Assembly (NCBI GenBank): GCA_031289835.1
Contig: JAITOW010000049.1
Coordinates: 1-10,423, forward strand
Length of the DNA stretch: 10,423 bases
From: Puniceicoccales bacterium
GTDB taxonomy: Bacteria; Verrucomicrobiota; Verrucomicrobiia; Opitutales; JAIRKQ01
Direction of reading: 5' to 3'
How positions within the stretch are numbered: the stretch's first letter is position 1; each line of letters begins with the position of its first letter. This document shows positions 1 to 8,536 of this stretch, piece after piece. The translations under genes were made by a program, and so were the position numbers. The notes beneath the pieces were generated by a model. That model did no database searches and was not told where the DNA came from. It saw only the letters and a program-made list of their open reading frames with translations.

Positions 1-3000
1 GCAATTGCCTTTGCAAGGTCAGATTCGAATCGGTTTTCCTCCAAATTTTTGAATAGTTGTGCTAGGTGTGAATTTTTGGGAGCTTCTATACCTTTCCTGC
101 TCATTTTCTCTTTGAGTTCCCCGACCATCGCCCTTGCATTGTCTACCGCCGCATTTATTACGTCAGGGGGTTCATTTACTACTTTTTCAATCTCATCATT
201 CGCTTTCTCGAGCTCGCCAAGACAGGCATCAACATCGAAATTTTCCGAAATTTCAAAGGGAGGCTTTCGCCTATTAAGCTCTTGTGATTGTCGTGCGTAC
301 AATTCATTTCGCCTTTTAGACAATTCCCCATAATCTTTTTCATATTCTTCCAGGGGATCATCTTCAAACATCCTTGTGTATCTCTTATTTATCCCAGAAA
401 GTACCTGCCTTTTTAACTTTTCTGCCGATTGCCAATTTGCCTCCATTGTCTGCGAATCAGCAATTTCCAATGCATCTTCCCCGTCTTCCGATTCAACTAT
501 GGCTTTCCGCATTTCGCTGAGCCGTTTCACATCATCAACTTTCCCATTGAACAGATTTTCGAAAAATATTGCCTGGTTGGTTTCGTCGAAGATTTTTCCT
601 GAGACAGTCTGTGATTTAGCAGCAGCGGCCAGATTTTCTATGTAATTTATCAATGTTGTTTCCGGCACACCCCTTATGAGTGTGGCCATTATGTAGTAGC
701 ATAGAACTTCGTGGGGATCTTGATAGTGACTGTCCGTTGGCAGTCGATTGCGAAACGGCACGATTTCGCCCCTTTCGTTGTAACCGAAGTGCTCCCCATA
801 TACCTTTGATAGGCAGTGAATTAGTGTATTGGAACATAATTTTCTCAGCAGATTCACCCGATGCTTAAATTCCGGCGGTAAATTTTCCAGTACTCTTTTC
901 AAAGGATCAGGCATAGGCTTGGCGCTATCACCGTCAAACTCTCCACAAATAAATTCGGCAAAATTCTTTCCAATATCCCCAGGGCCGGAAATGTGAAATA
1001 ATTTTTCTGCATACTCTTCCCTAACGTATTCAATCAAGCATTCCTTTAGCGCCTTGGCCGGTATTTGATCGTGAACATTGTCGCGAATTTTTTTGATTAT
1101 TTTTTCCGGTAATCCGTGGATAAAATCGACCATGGAAGTGACATCCACTTCCGATATTTTTGTGTTTTTATCGAATGGATTAGACCCTGCTTCAACAATG
1201 AACGCTTCCCTGGGATTTAGGGTGAGATGAACTTCGTCCATAATCCCAATCCCCTTCTCTTCAAAAAAATGGAAAAGTTTGTCAAATTCAACGTATAATT
1301 CCCGCCTCGTATTTTCTGACATATCACTCTTTCCATCCGATAGAGCGCGGTAAGCGGTGTGCAATGCCAACAAAGTATGGGAAGTTAATACCGGCACCCT
1401 GTCGCGTCTCGCAAAGGCAATTGTCAGCAATTTCCTGAATTGACGCAGTTCCAATGGATTGAAAAATTGCGAAAAATCCATATCTATCTCATCCACACGT
1501 ATGCCAACACCGGACAGTATTTTGGGCAATTCGAGCATGACAGCTGGCAATTGGGAAATGTGAGACACTACAATGGGCAAACTATCGCTGCGATTGAGCA
1601 ACAATGTGATGACAAATGGTAGTAGTACCTTTGTTTTTCCACTGCTCATTATTTGTTGAATTAGCGCACCGTAGTCGCATTCTGGGTCTGATACTTTATC
1701 TATTATAAACTTTATTTTCTCGAACTGGTCTTCCCGTGGACGGAGCTCTGTCATGTATTCAAACAGCAACATGTTGCTGTTCAGCTCATCATTTTTGGAT
1801 GCATTAAATATGCCATTGCGCGTCTGCCGCAGAAGTTGCAATGTGTCGTACCAGATATTGGAACGCTTGGATGCGTCTGCTTCCTTGTACAACGAACCAA
1901 GCGCATCCTTTATTTTAGCAAGATGCCGGGCGGAAGTTGCATTTACCAGGTATGCTTCAACGTGGCCGAGAAATTGACCGAGCTTTTCCATTGGAAACCA
2001 AGGGAAGTTGTTTTTTAAATATTCCAACACTCGGGAATGGGCATCGTTGCCCCCGGAAGCAAATATTCCATATACCCGCAAGGCATCGGGAATCTCCAAT
2101 GGTTTTCGCACATCGGCGCCGTGCATCGTTTCATACATGTTTTTGTTTGCGAGTTCACTAATTTCTTTGGCTACCTCATCCCTTTCCTTACTGGCCGTTG
2201 CCAATTGTACACCAATAACTTTACTCCAGCGCTCAACGGTTTCAATTTTTGGAACTTTTTGTGCGATCCGATCATGTTCTATTTCTTGCAATTCGCAAGC
2301 ACCCGCCTTCAAGTCCTCATTGAAACCATCCGCAATGCTTTTAACATTGCTTCCGTACATCCGCTTATCATTTTCAGAAATGAAGGGAGTTAATTGCTTA
2401 ACGTTGTCAAATTGAGCATATGTATCTGGTTTTTCCTGTGTTAATACACTACCGAGGCTTTCACATACCTTTCTTTCAGCGGATGGCTCCACGTGGGAGA
2501 ACTCAAAAGATACCGCGTCGGCATCGATGCGAACATTGTTGTTCTCGCGCATGATCATGTTTTCCCGCACTAGATCATGTTTATTGGGATCATTTTCTCT
2601 TTTCTTTGCATCTCGTATAAACGTCTTTGAATTTACCTTGGAATCTTCGATCAGCTGCTTCAGGTGCTTTATCCGACTGGCCACTTCACCACTAGGATAA
2701 CCTATTGTCTCCCTTTCATTTTGCGGTTTTTTTTCTATTTTTTTTTCTATGGTTTTCAGGACATTGTTCATGTTCTCCCAAAACAGCTTCTCCTCCTTAT
2801 AGTCCATTTGCATTTGCTGAGAATAAAGATCGAACCCTATAAAATATTCGCCGGCTAATTCCTCGAAAAGCGAAGATCTAAGGGGCGGTCTTTTCACGAT
2901 TTCAAGAATTAGATCCCAATTATTTTCTCTGAAATGGGGATTTTGAAGTGCACGAGACAAGGCCGTAAATATCACCAGCGCAACTGCTCCGTTCTTCTCT

Positions 3001-6000
3001 TTGCCATCCTTAAACCACCATACCATGCGCCTAATCATCGCTACTTCGTCCGCGGTAAATTCCTTGTCCGTAGAAAATTCACTCAAAAACTTCAAGGCCA
3101 ACTCATATTCCCCCTGTGTCTGAAAAATATGAGCCAGGCGCAAACCGTTCAGGGGTCCATAGGCGCGTAGATTCGGAGCGACAAAATCAAGTATGTTATC
3201 GTATAAACTCGCCTCAGCACACTGCGAACTGCCAAAAAAGACTTTGTTCTCTTTTGCATGAGTGGCCTCGGATAGTACCCTATGTGTCATATATTCCCCG
3301 CGGGAAATGTAAGCATCCGGCAGCAAGCACTTGAATACACCGGCGCTTTTGGGGTCCACATTTTCCAGCCATAGCGCATTGTCATACCCAAGTAGCACAT
3401 TTTGTTCGGTGGCAGGTTGCCCTCGGCCGACTGAAAAAGTTGGCGCGTTGATCAATTTATAGTTGCGATTCGATGCTAGCACCCAATTTTTAACCCCAAA
3501 TTCATTCCCACTCCTAATGAACCGCAATATCCCGCCATCCGTGCGATATCGCGGAAATGCTGCTTCCAGAATTTCATTGCTATCATTGTAGTAAAAAAGT
3601 GTGTAATTTTTGTCTTCAAAGCGGGAAAACTCGTCAAGCCTGGCGGGGAAATTAGGCCCTTCGCAGAACGATATATAATATGGTTTGCTGCCCAGTTTCT
3701 TCCTTTCCACGTCGCATAGGCGACCGGCATCATCTGTCTCGTACAGTATTTTGCACGGGTTATCCTTTTCGCAGATTCTGAATTTTCCCTCTTTGCTCAC
3801 CCATGTGGTAAAATCATCGCCACCAAAGCAACTAGACAAATTAACGGAGGAAACCTTAGTTGGGGCAACGTAGCACCATTCGGCATTGGAATCTTCGAAA
3901 TGTCGATAAATCTTGAAGTCATCGCCAACTTTAGCACCACGAGCGTCCCTAATCTCACCAACTTTGATCATGGCAATTTGGCCATAGCGATCATCGGCAA
4001 ATTTGTATTGATCTCCGATGGCGACAACCTCCCGAGATCCCTTAGCATTGGGTAGAAGAAACAAACGCTGATAATCTTTGTTTTCAAAAACACAGGTGGC
4101 ACCTTTCAGCTCTCTGCCGGAAATGCAGATTTTCAGATTAACTAAATCCACATAGTTTTTACTTTCGTCCTCAAATTGGCCTATTCCATTGGCAACTGGG
4201 AAGAGAGGATCTTCGTGCTGCTGGTTATTGGGGAATAGTTTATTGCGTATGCCAATGGCAACGTCTTTTGCTTGGTCCCCATGTTCTTCCCAATATTTGC
4301 CCAGGGATGGGATTAGTCTATAAATTACCTCCGAACAGCCCTTTGGCAGTCCCTTGGAGTCAAAGCCTTGCAAATGAAAGGTATTTTCATATAATTTCAC
4401 CAGTAGAGCACTATCGACTGTTCCGCCATCCTTTTGCGCAATGTCGATGTACCCTGCTATGCACTCATTTTCAGCGAGGCGCAGAAGCATTCGCTCATTG
4501 AAAGTCAGCGTGCTATCGTGCTCTTTACAGATTCTGCCTATGTCCTCGAGCATGCTATTAAGATCCGTTTGAACTTGCCCAATGATTTTACCGCTTCCGT
4601 TGGCTGCTATTACGTTTTTACGCGCCAAATAGGCAACGTGCACAAGCGCACACAAATGTTTGACCAATGGTTGCTTATCCGGTACCAGATCCCAAAGTTC
4701 ATTTTTACCTCTATCCCAAAGCTTTCGAATTGCACCGAGTAGTTCTTTGGGACGTGCTTTGGCAGTGTTGTATAGTGGTGATTCGGGCTGTTTGACCTCG
4801 TAGTCTCCACCGGGATATTGGCCATTGTACAATGTGCGATTGAACGCTTGTAACCACACATCCAAGTCTGATGCGAAGTTTTCCAATGCGTAAAACTTAT
4901 CACACAACTCCAAGTGATCTCCCAGTAGCTGAAGCATGCCGCAGGTCTGTTCCTCTGGACGAGATAATTCCACGCCGATCTGCCGCCTAATGAGCGGGAT
5001 AATTGCATCCGGTTGTTCCGCTAAAAAAATGACGTCCCGATTTTCCGAATATAACTCATATCCACTTCCAAGTCTACCAAATGGATCGGGGAATTTTTTC
5101 GCGATTAAACCTGTTTCACATATATTACTCCCCGATCCCCATCGAACATAGAGATCCCACCCTCCATGGTAGGCCATAGTTAAACGAAAATCATTAAGGG
5201 CGTCAAAGGCCTCTTTCATTTCTTGGTCCTGTGCAAACATCTCTTCGAGTTTCGATAGGACCGATTCGGCACCGTCAAATTTCCAGCCAAGGCATAAACC
5301 GGGCTGTGTTCTGAGTAAACCCAAGTTTGGAATGTTACTGTTCCAAAGGGAATTATCAAGATCTTTCCCCTTAGTTAAATGATCGAATACATTTTTATAA
5401 AATATTACCGTTGCTTCATTAAAATCACTTCCCTTAAGGTTTTTTTGTTCTGTGTACTCGAAGAGTGGCGATTCGGATTTGTGCATGCTCACATACTTCC
5501 ACAGGCGTATCTGCTCATCGCGATCTGTGCTGTTTGCTGTGAAATTAACAGCTGAGTTACAAAAGGTCTCAAACCATGCGTGGTCAGGATGCTTACCCGT
5601 ATCCCGAAGCAAATTTCCCAAAAACGGATCCTCTTTGGCAAGCTCAAACGTGATAATGCGTGCCTTCGTGATAGCATTCACTATTTGGCCTAATTCGCAG
5701 TGTGGGAAAGATACGTTTTCACGATCTATCAGTTGGCTATCTAGGGAGTTTGCTCCCTCTCTTAAAAATTTTTTCACGGCGGGAATGTCGACAAATTCCT
5801 TCAAAATTTTGCCGATGTGCTTTGTAAATTCTCGACGCTGTGAAGGATTTAATTTACTTATATAGTTTTCCCAATCGGATTCATTGGGCAATGGTATTAC
5901 TCGCAACAACTCGCAGGCCTGATTAATTAACTCACGGCGGTAAAAAATTTCATCTTGCTCCCCTATTTTGCCCGCGATAAATTTGACATTCTCCAGGGCA

Positions 6001-8201
6001 ACGGAAGGATTTACCTTGATTTGTTTTAGATTGAGGGTAAAATGAATATTTTTCTTAAAATTTCCAGTTTCAACGATCACCTTTGCATGTTCCATTGCCT
6101 TGGTTTTCGCTGTTTTTGCCAGTTTCGGCGGTACGGATGCTGATATTTTTTCACGCGATTCGGGGCGCTGCCTAATTCTGATCCTTTCCGGCGATTTCAA
6201 ATATTTATCAACTTTTTCGCATAGAGAAACCGCACCTCTGAGAAGTTGCAATTTTTCTTCGGAAATCTTTTCTTCTTTCTCGAGTTTATTGAAGTAGCGA
6301 TTGACATAGTATCCAAGCCGACTGACTCCACGGCGTAGCATGTCCAGGGAATCAAGGTCAATCTCGTTTGGATGAGTTTCGTGCCAGTTGAAGTATTTTT
6401 CGACCAATTGCACACGCGTATGTATTGCGTGTAGGCGATACAGCTGATAGGCCTTATGTACCACTTCTGGGCTGTTTACGCTTTTTTTCATGTTTTTTGC
6501 CATGGCGCGTTGCAACACTGTCCGAAACAAAACATCGACGGACTTTACCGGACAATTACCGCTGCGCTGAGAATAGTCGGTAAATTTTGGACGCCCTAAG
6601 CTAGATGGATTACTCACCAATTTTCCCAAGTCCCACATCGCCTGGTATTCTTCCACACGCAAGGAACTATTTTTGCCCGAATCGGGGTGATGCAATTCAA
6701 AATTTTTGGCAACGAAAAAAAGGAAAGATTCTTCATTGAGTAGCTCAATTGTGCGTCCAGGTACCGCACGTTTAGCGTACATTGAGCTTTTGTTACGTGA
6801 TGTCCTGAAGCCACCTCCGAGATTCATTTCATGGGCATAAATTTTCCCGCCTTTCCTTTCCAATAAAATATATGCACAGTGACCACTATCATTTCCTGTC
6901 CAACCACTGTGCAGGTACACGCAATCTCCATCATTTTGCAACTGGGAAAAAATTTCTCTAGGCTTATCCAAAAGGCTTCCACAGAGATAGAATGCCCCCC
7001 TCTCCTTGGCTTTATTAGCATCGAGCGGGGAACCCATTTGTTTCCAAATTTTCCTAAGATTGCTTATCTCTTCCGGGGAGAGTTTTTGCTCATTTAACCA
7101 TTGCAAAGCCTTGTCTTTATTTTCATCATTTTTATTTAGCTTTTCTTGAGCAAAATAGTTCATGGCTGCCCAAGATTTGTTGAAAAAGGCTATTTTATCT
7201 TCGCATTCTCTGTTATAACCTTTTTCTATGTCAATACTTGCTTTTGCATCTCCGAGCGTTCCTATGCATTCTTCTAAGACGCTAACATCAGCACCTTCCA
7301 ATGCATTCAAGTTCTTGAGTTCTTCGGCATTCTCAACGAAAAGATCAAGTGCACTTTTCGAGTCCCAACCTTCCCATCCGGTTTCAATAATTAGCTCCGG
7401 AAACATAACAAGTGCAAAGGCCTTCATATTCGGCATATTTGGTAAATTTTTTTCCGAAACACTTGGCATGTTGCTGGTTTGTTTACTTTCCCCGGAACTA
7501 CTAGCAAAATACCGATCAGCTCCTTCCTCGGACTCTTTCAATTCACCTTCGGACTGCCCTTCATTTTCCTCTCTTGATCCCTGATTATCGCCCCTGGATT
7601 CACCTCTTTTGCCAATATTTTTACAAATATTACCTCGATCATCCGATAACCATTCCTCGCCCTCATCATCTTCGTCCTCGTCCATGTCAACTTCACCATC
7701 ATCCATTTGGGAGAGAGCCCTTGCCATTTCTTTCATTAAAACAACTTGGGCCTGTTGTCCCGTAGAAATTGTGGTGCCATCTTCCTCCGCGGGAACGGAA
7801 ATTTCATCCGAATAGGTGTGCGCTGCGTCGCTTTGAGCACCTTTCTCCGAAGGAACTTGATAATCATCCTGCGGTTTTGAATCACCCATTGCGCCTTCGT
7901 TTTGCAGCGACATTTGTTCTCCAATTTCATAGGCTCTCAAAGCACGCGCATGTTGCGTCGAAGATGAGTGCTTCAAGCTTTGTTTTTTACCGGCGTTATT
8001 TGGGTGTTTTTTTGCTTCATTCTTGGTGCGAGTTGTGAGTGGTCTTGCTTCTTTTTCTATTTCGTGTTTCCCAGGAATCTTACCGGAATTGCCACTGGCA
8101 CCACCTTGCGTAACCGATGAATCTCCAAATTTAGGATTTTCAAAACCATGAGATTTTGAATTATTCGCACCCCTATTAGGGCCACACTCAAGCTTCTCCA
8201 T
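1..8201 (-). CDS. Giant DUF3638/DUF3645-like ATPase protein, C-terminus beyond window
   Basis: Reading down from the ATG at 8199-8201 gives 2,733 codons with no stop; the frame stays open at position 1, so the gene is 3'-partial. This start was chosen because an AAGGGG site and a promoter lie just upstream and there is no in-frame ATG back to the stop at 8295-8297. Residues 1 to about 270 are polar and low-complexity, with an acidic run near 166-184. Residues 430-465 contain LHSGWTGNDSGHCAY and a following NLGGGF. A beta-rich middle includes AAFPRYRTDGG near 1547-1557. A Walker A-like QQIMSSGKTKVLLPF has its GKT at 2188-2190, and a Walker B MDEVH lies at 2321-2325. A conserved-looking VPFRNRLPTDSHYQDPHE starts at 2481. 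The order and spacing of the last three resemble DUF3638/DUF3645 proteins, usually 2,000-4,000 residues and of unknown function. The family call is from memory of motifs. ATP-dependent remodelling of nucleic acid or protein is inference. No signal peptide or membrane segment is apparent. Confidence 0.9.
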   Translation of the reverse strand, partial: MEKLECGPNRGANNSKSHGFENPKFGDSSVTQGGASGNSGKIPGKHEIEKEARPLTTRTKNEAKKHPNNAGKKQSLKHSSSTQHARALRAYEIGEQMSLQNEGAMGDSKPQDDYQVPSEKGAQSDAAHTYSDEISVPAEEDGTTISTGQQAQVVLMKEMARALSQMDDGEVDMDEDEDDEGEEWLSDDRGNICKNIGKRGESRGDNQGSREENEGQSEGELKESEEGADRYFASSSGESKQTSNMPSVSEKNLPNMPNMKAFALVMFPELIIETGWEGWDSKSALDLFVENAEELKNLNALEGADVSVLEECIGTLGDAKASIDIEKGYNRECEDKIAFFNKSWAAMNYFAQEKLNKNDENKDKALQWLNEQKLSPEEISNLRKIWKQMGSPLDANKAKERGAFYLCGSLLDKPREIFSQLQNDGDCVYLHSGWTGNDSGHCAYILLERKGGKIYAHEMNLGGGFRTSRNKSSMYAKRAVPGRTIELLNEESFLFFVAKNFELHHPDSGKNSSLRVEEYQAMWDLGKLVSNPSSLGRPKFTDYSQRSGNCPVKSVDVLFRTVLQRAMAKNMKKSVNSPEVVHKAYQLYRLHAIHTRVQLVEKYFNWHETHPNEIDLDSLDMLRRGVSRLGYYVNRYFNKLEKEEKISEEKLQLLRGAVSLCEKVDKYLKSPERIRIRQRPESREKISASVPPKLAKTAKTKAMEHAKVIVETGNFKKNIHFTLNLKQIKVNPSVALENVKFIAGKIGEQDEIFYRRELINQACELLRVIPLPNESDWENYISKLNPSQRREFTKHIGKILKEFVDIPAVKKFLREGANSLDSQLIDRENVSFPHCELGQIVNAITKARIITFELAKEDPFLGNLLRDTGKHPDHAWFETFCNSAVNFTANSTDRDEQIRLWKYVSMHKSESPLFEYTEQKNLKGSDFNEATVIFYKNVFDHLTKGKDLDNSLWNSNIPNLGLLRTQPGLCLGWKFDGAESVLSKLEEMFAQDQEMKEAFDALNDFRLTMAYHGGWDLYVRWGSGSNICETGLIAKKFPDPFGRLGSGYELYSENRDVIFLAEQPDAIIPLIRRQIGVELSRPEEQTCGMLQLLGDHLELCDKFYALENFASDLDVWLQAFNRTLYNGQYPGGDYEVKQPESPLYNTAKARPKELLGAIRKLWDRGKNELWDLVPDKQPLVKHLCALVHVAYLARKNVIAANGSGKIIGQVQTDLNSMLEDIGRICKEHDSTLTFNERMLLRLAENECIAGYIDIAQKDGGTVDSALLVKLYENTFHLQGFDSKGLPKGCSEVIYRLIPSLGKYWEEHGDQAKDVAIGIRNKLFPNNQQHEDPLFPVANGIGQFEDESKNYVDLVNLKICISGRELKGATCVFENKDYQRLFLLPNAKGSREVVAIGDQYKFADDRYGQIAMIKVGEIRDARGAKVGDDFKIYRHFEDSNAEWCYVAPTKVSSVNLSSCFGGDDFTTWVSKEGKFRICEKDNPCKILYETDDAGRLCDVERKKLGSKPYYISFCEGPNFPARLDEFSRFEDKNYTLFYYNDSNEILEAAFPRYRTDGGILRFIRSGNEFGVKNWVLASNRNYKLINAPTFSVGRGQPATEQNVLLGYDNALWLENVDPKSAGVFKCLLPDAYISRGEYMTHRVLSEATHAKENKVFFGSSQCAEASLYDNILDFVAPNLRAYGPLNGLRLAHIFQTQGEYELALKFLSEFSTDKEFTADEVAMIRRMVWWFKDGKEKNGAVALVIFTALSRALQNPHFRENNWDLILEIVKRPPLRSSLFEELAGEYFIGFDLYSQQMQMDYKEEKLFWENMNNVLKTIEKKIEKKPQNERETIGYPSGEVASRIKHLKQLIEDSKVNSKTFIRDAKKRENDPNKHDLVRENMIMRENNNVRIDADAVSFEFSHVEPSAERKVCESLGSVLTQEKPDTYAQFDNVKQLTPFISENDKRMYGSNVKSIADGFNEDLKAGACELQEIEHDRIAQKVPKIETVERWSKVIGVQLATASKERDEVAKEISELANKNMYETMHGADVRKPLEIPDALRVYGIFASGGNDAHSRVLEYLKNNFPWFPMEKLGQFLGHVEAYLVNATSARHLAKIKDALGSLYKEADASKRSNIWYDTLQLLRQTRNGIFNASKNDELNSNMLLFEYMTELRPREDQFEKIKFIIDKVSDPECDYGALIQQIMSSGKTKVLLPFVITLLLNRSDSLPIVVSHISQLPAVMLELPKILSGVGIRVDEIDMDFSQFFNPLELRQFRKLLTIAFARRDRVPVLTSHTLLALHTAYRALSDGKSDMSENTRRELYVEFDKLFHFFEEKGIGIMDEVHLTLNPREAFIVEAGSNPFDKNTKISEVDVTSMVDFIHGLPEKIIKKIRDNVHDQIPAKALKECLIEYVREEYAEKLFHISGPGDIGKNFAEFICGEFDGDSAKPMPDPLKRVLENLPPEFKHRVNLLRKLCSNTLIHCLSKVYGEHFGYNERGEIVPFRNRLPTDSHYQDPHEVLCYYIMATLIRGVPETTLINYIENLAAAAKSQTVSGKIFDETNQAIFFENLFNGKVDDVKRLSEMRKAIVESEDGEDALEIADSQTMEANWQSAEKLKRQVLSGINKRYTRMFEDDPLEEYEKDYGELSKRRNELYARQSQELNRRKPPFEISENFDVDACLGELEKANDEIEKVVNEPPDVINAAVDNARAMVGELKEKMSRKGIEAPKNSHLAQLFKNLEENRFESDLAKAI

Positions 8202-8211
8202 TTTGCAACAT

Positions 8212-8217
8212 CCCCTT
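8212..8217 (-). promoter_or_regulatory. Ribosome binding site of the giant gene
   Basis: On the minus strand AAGGGG stands 10 bases before the ATG at 8201. A second ATG lies between them (8209-8211) but its frame closes after seven codons, so it does not compete as the start of the long frame. The spacing is slightly long but workable. Confidence 0.6.
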
Positions 8218-8238
8218 AAAATTACTGCCGATGCGGCG

Positions 8239-8267
8239 AGAATATTAACAAAGTTTCCCGTTGTCAA
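8239..8267 (-). promoter_or_regulatory. Sigma70-type promoter of the giant gene
   Basis: Read on the minus strand, a perfect TTGACA (8262-8267) is followed after 17 bases by TATTCT (8239-8244), a 4/6 match to the -10 consensus. Transcription would start near 8232, giving a leader of about 30 bases that holds the ribosome binding site. No operator or riboswitch-like structure is visible in this short leader, so the gene appears to be driven by a simple promoter. Confidence 0.6.
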
Positions 8268-8394
8268 GTTTGCATACGGTTTAACGGCAAAATTTTACAT
8301 TTTTAGCCCCATAGCAGCTTCAATTTTGGGTTCAGTGACCCTTTCCTCAGGGCAAGAATAAAATCAAGTCACAGCAAAAACTTTAAAAAATCAA

Positions 8395-8423
8395 TTGACA
8401 AAACTTTACCAATCACTTCCTAG
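8395..8423 (+). promoter_or_regulatory. Possible promoter of the initiator tRNA
   Basis: A perfect TTGACA lies at 8395-8400 on the plus strand, the right distance upstream of the tRNA at 8439. The expected -10 position (about 8418-8423, TCCTAG) matches the consensus poorly, so the -10 box is uncertain. The -35 box and its placement are the main support. Together with the minus-strand promoter at 8239-8267 it makes this a divergent intergenic region. Confidence 0.4.
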
Positions 8424-8438
8424 GAGATCATCAATCGA

Positions 8439-8515
8439 TGCAGGGTGGAGCAGTCCGGCAGCTCGTCAGGCTCATAACCTGAAGGTCCTGGGTTCAAATC
8501 CCAGCCCTGCACCCA
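8439..8515 (+). tRNA. Initiator tRNA-Met (anticodon CAU)
   Basis: A complete 77-base cloverleaf can be folded. The acceptor stem is TGCAGGG (8439-8445) with CCCTGCA (8505-8511). The D stem is GAGC (8448-8451) with GCTC (8461-8464). The anticodon stem is TCAGG (8466-8470) with CCTGA (8478-8482), around loop CTCATAA with the anticodon CAT at 8473-8475. The T stem is CTGGG/CCCAG with loop TTCAAAT. CCA is encoded at 8513-8515. Initiator identity is supported by the A11:U24 pair in the D stem, by two of the three G:C pairs in the anticodon stem, and by close similarity to the bacterial fMet D-arm sequence. Unusual points: the first pair is U1:A72 instead of a C1/A72 mismatch, the upper of the three G:C pairs is A29:U41, and the discriminator base is C (8512) rather than A. 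It delivers formyl-methionine for translation initiation. A degraded integrase follows directly downstream. Confidence 0.93.
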
Positions 8516-8536
8516 ACTTAAATGCCGCTCGAATAA

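Noticed and set aside
49..8038. Many short plus-strand frames of 60-137 codons, such as 2008-2415 and 5452-5865
   Set aside because: They lie antisense to the continuous minus-strand gene, overlap one another, lack ribosome binding sites and have Ser/Phe-rich shadow-type composition.
8339..8353. Short CCCT...AGGG hairpin between the giant gene and the tRNA, considered as a terminator
   Set aside because: The stem is only four base pairs, there is no T-run, and no gene ends there.
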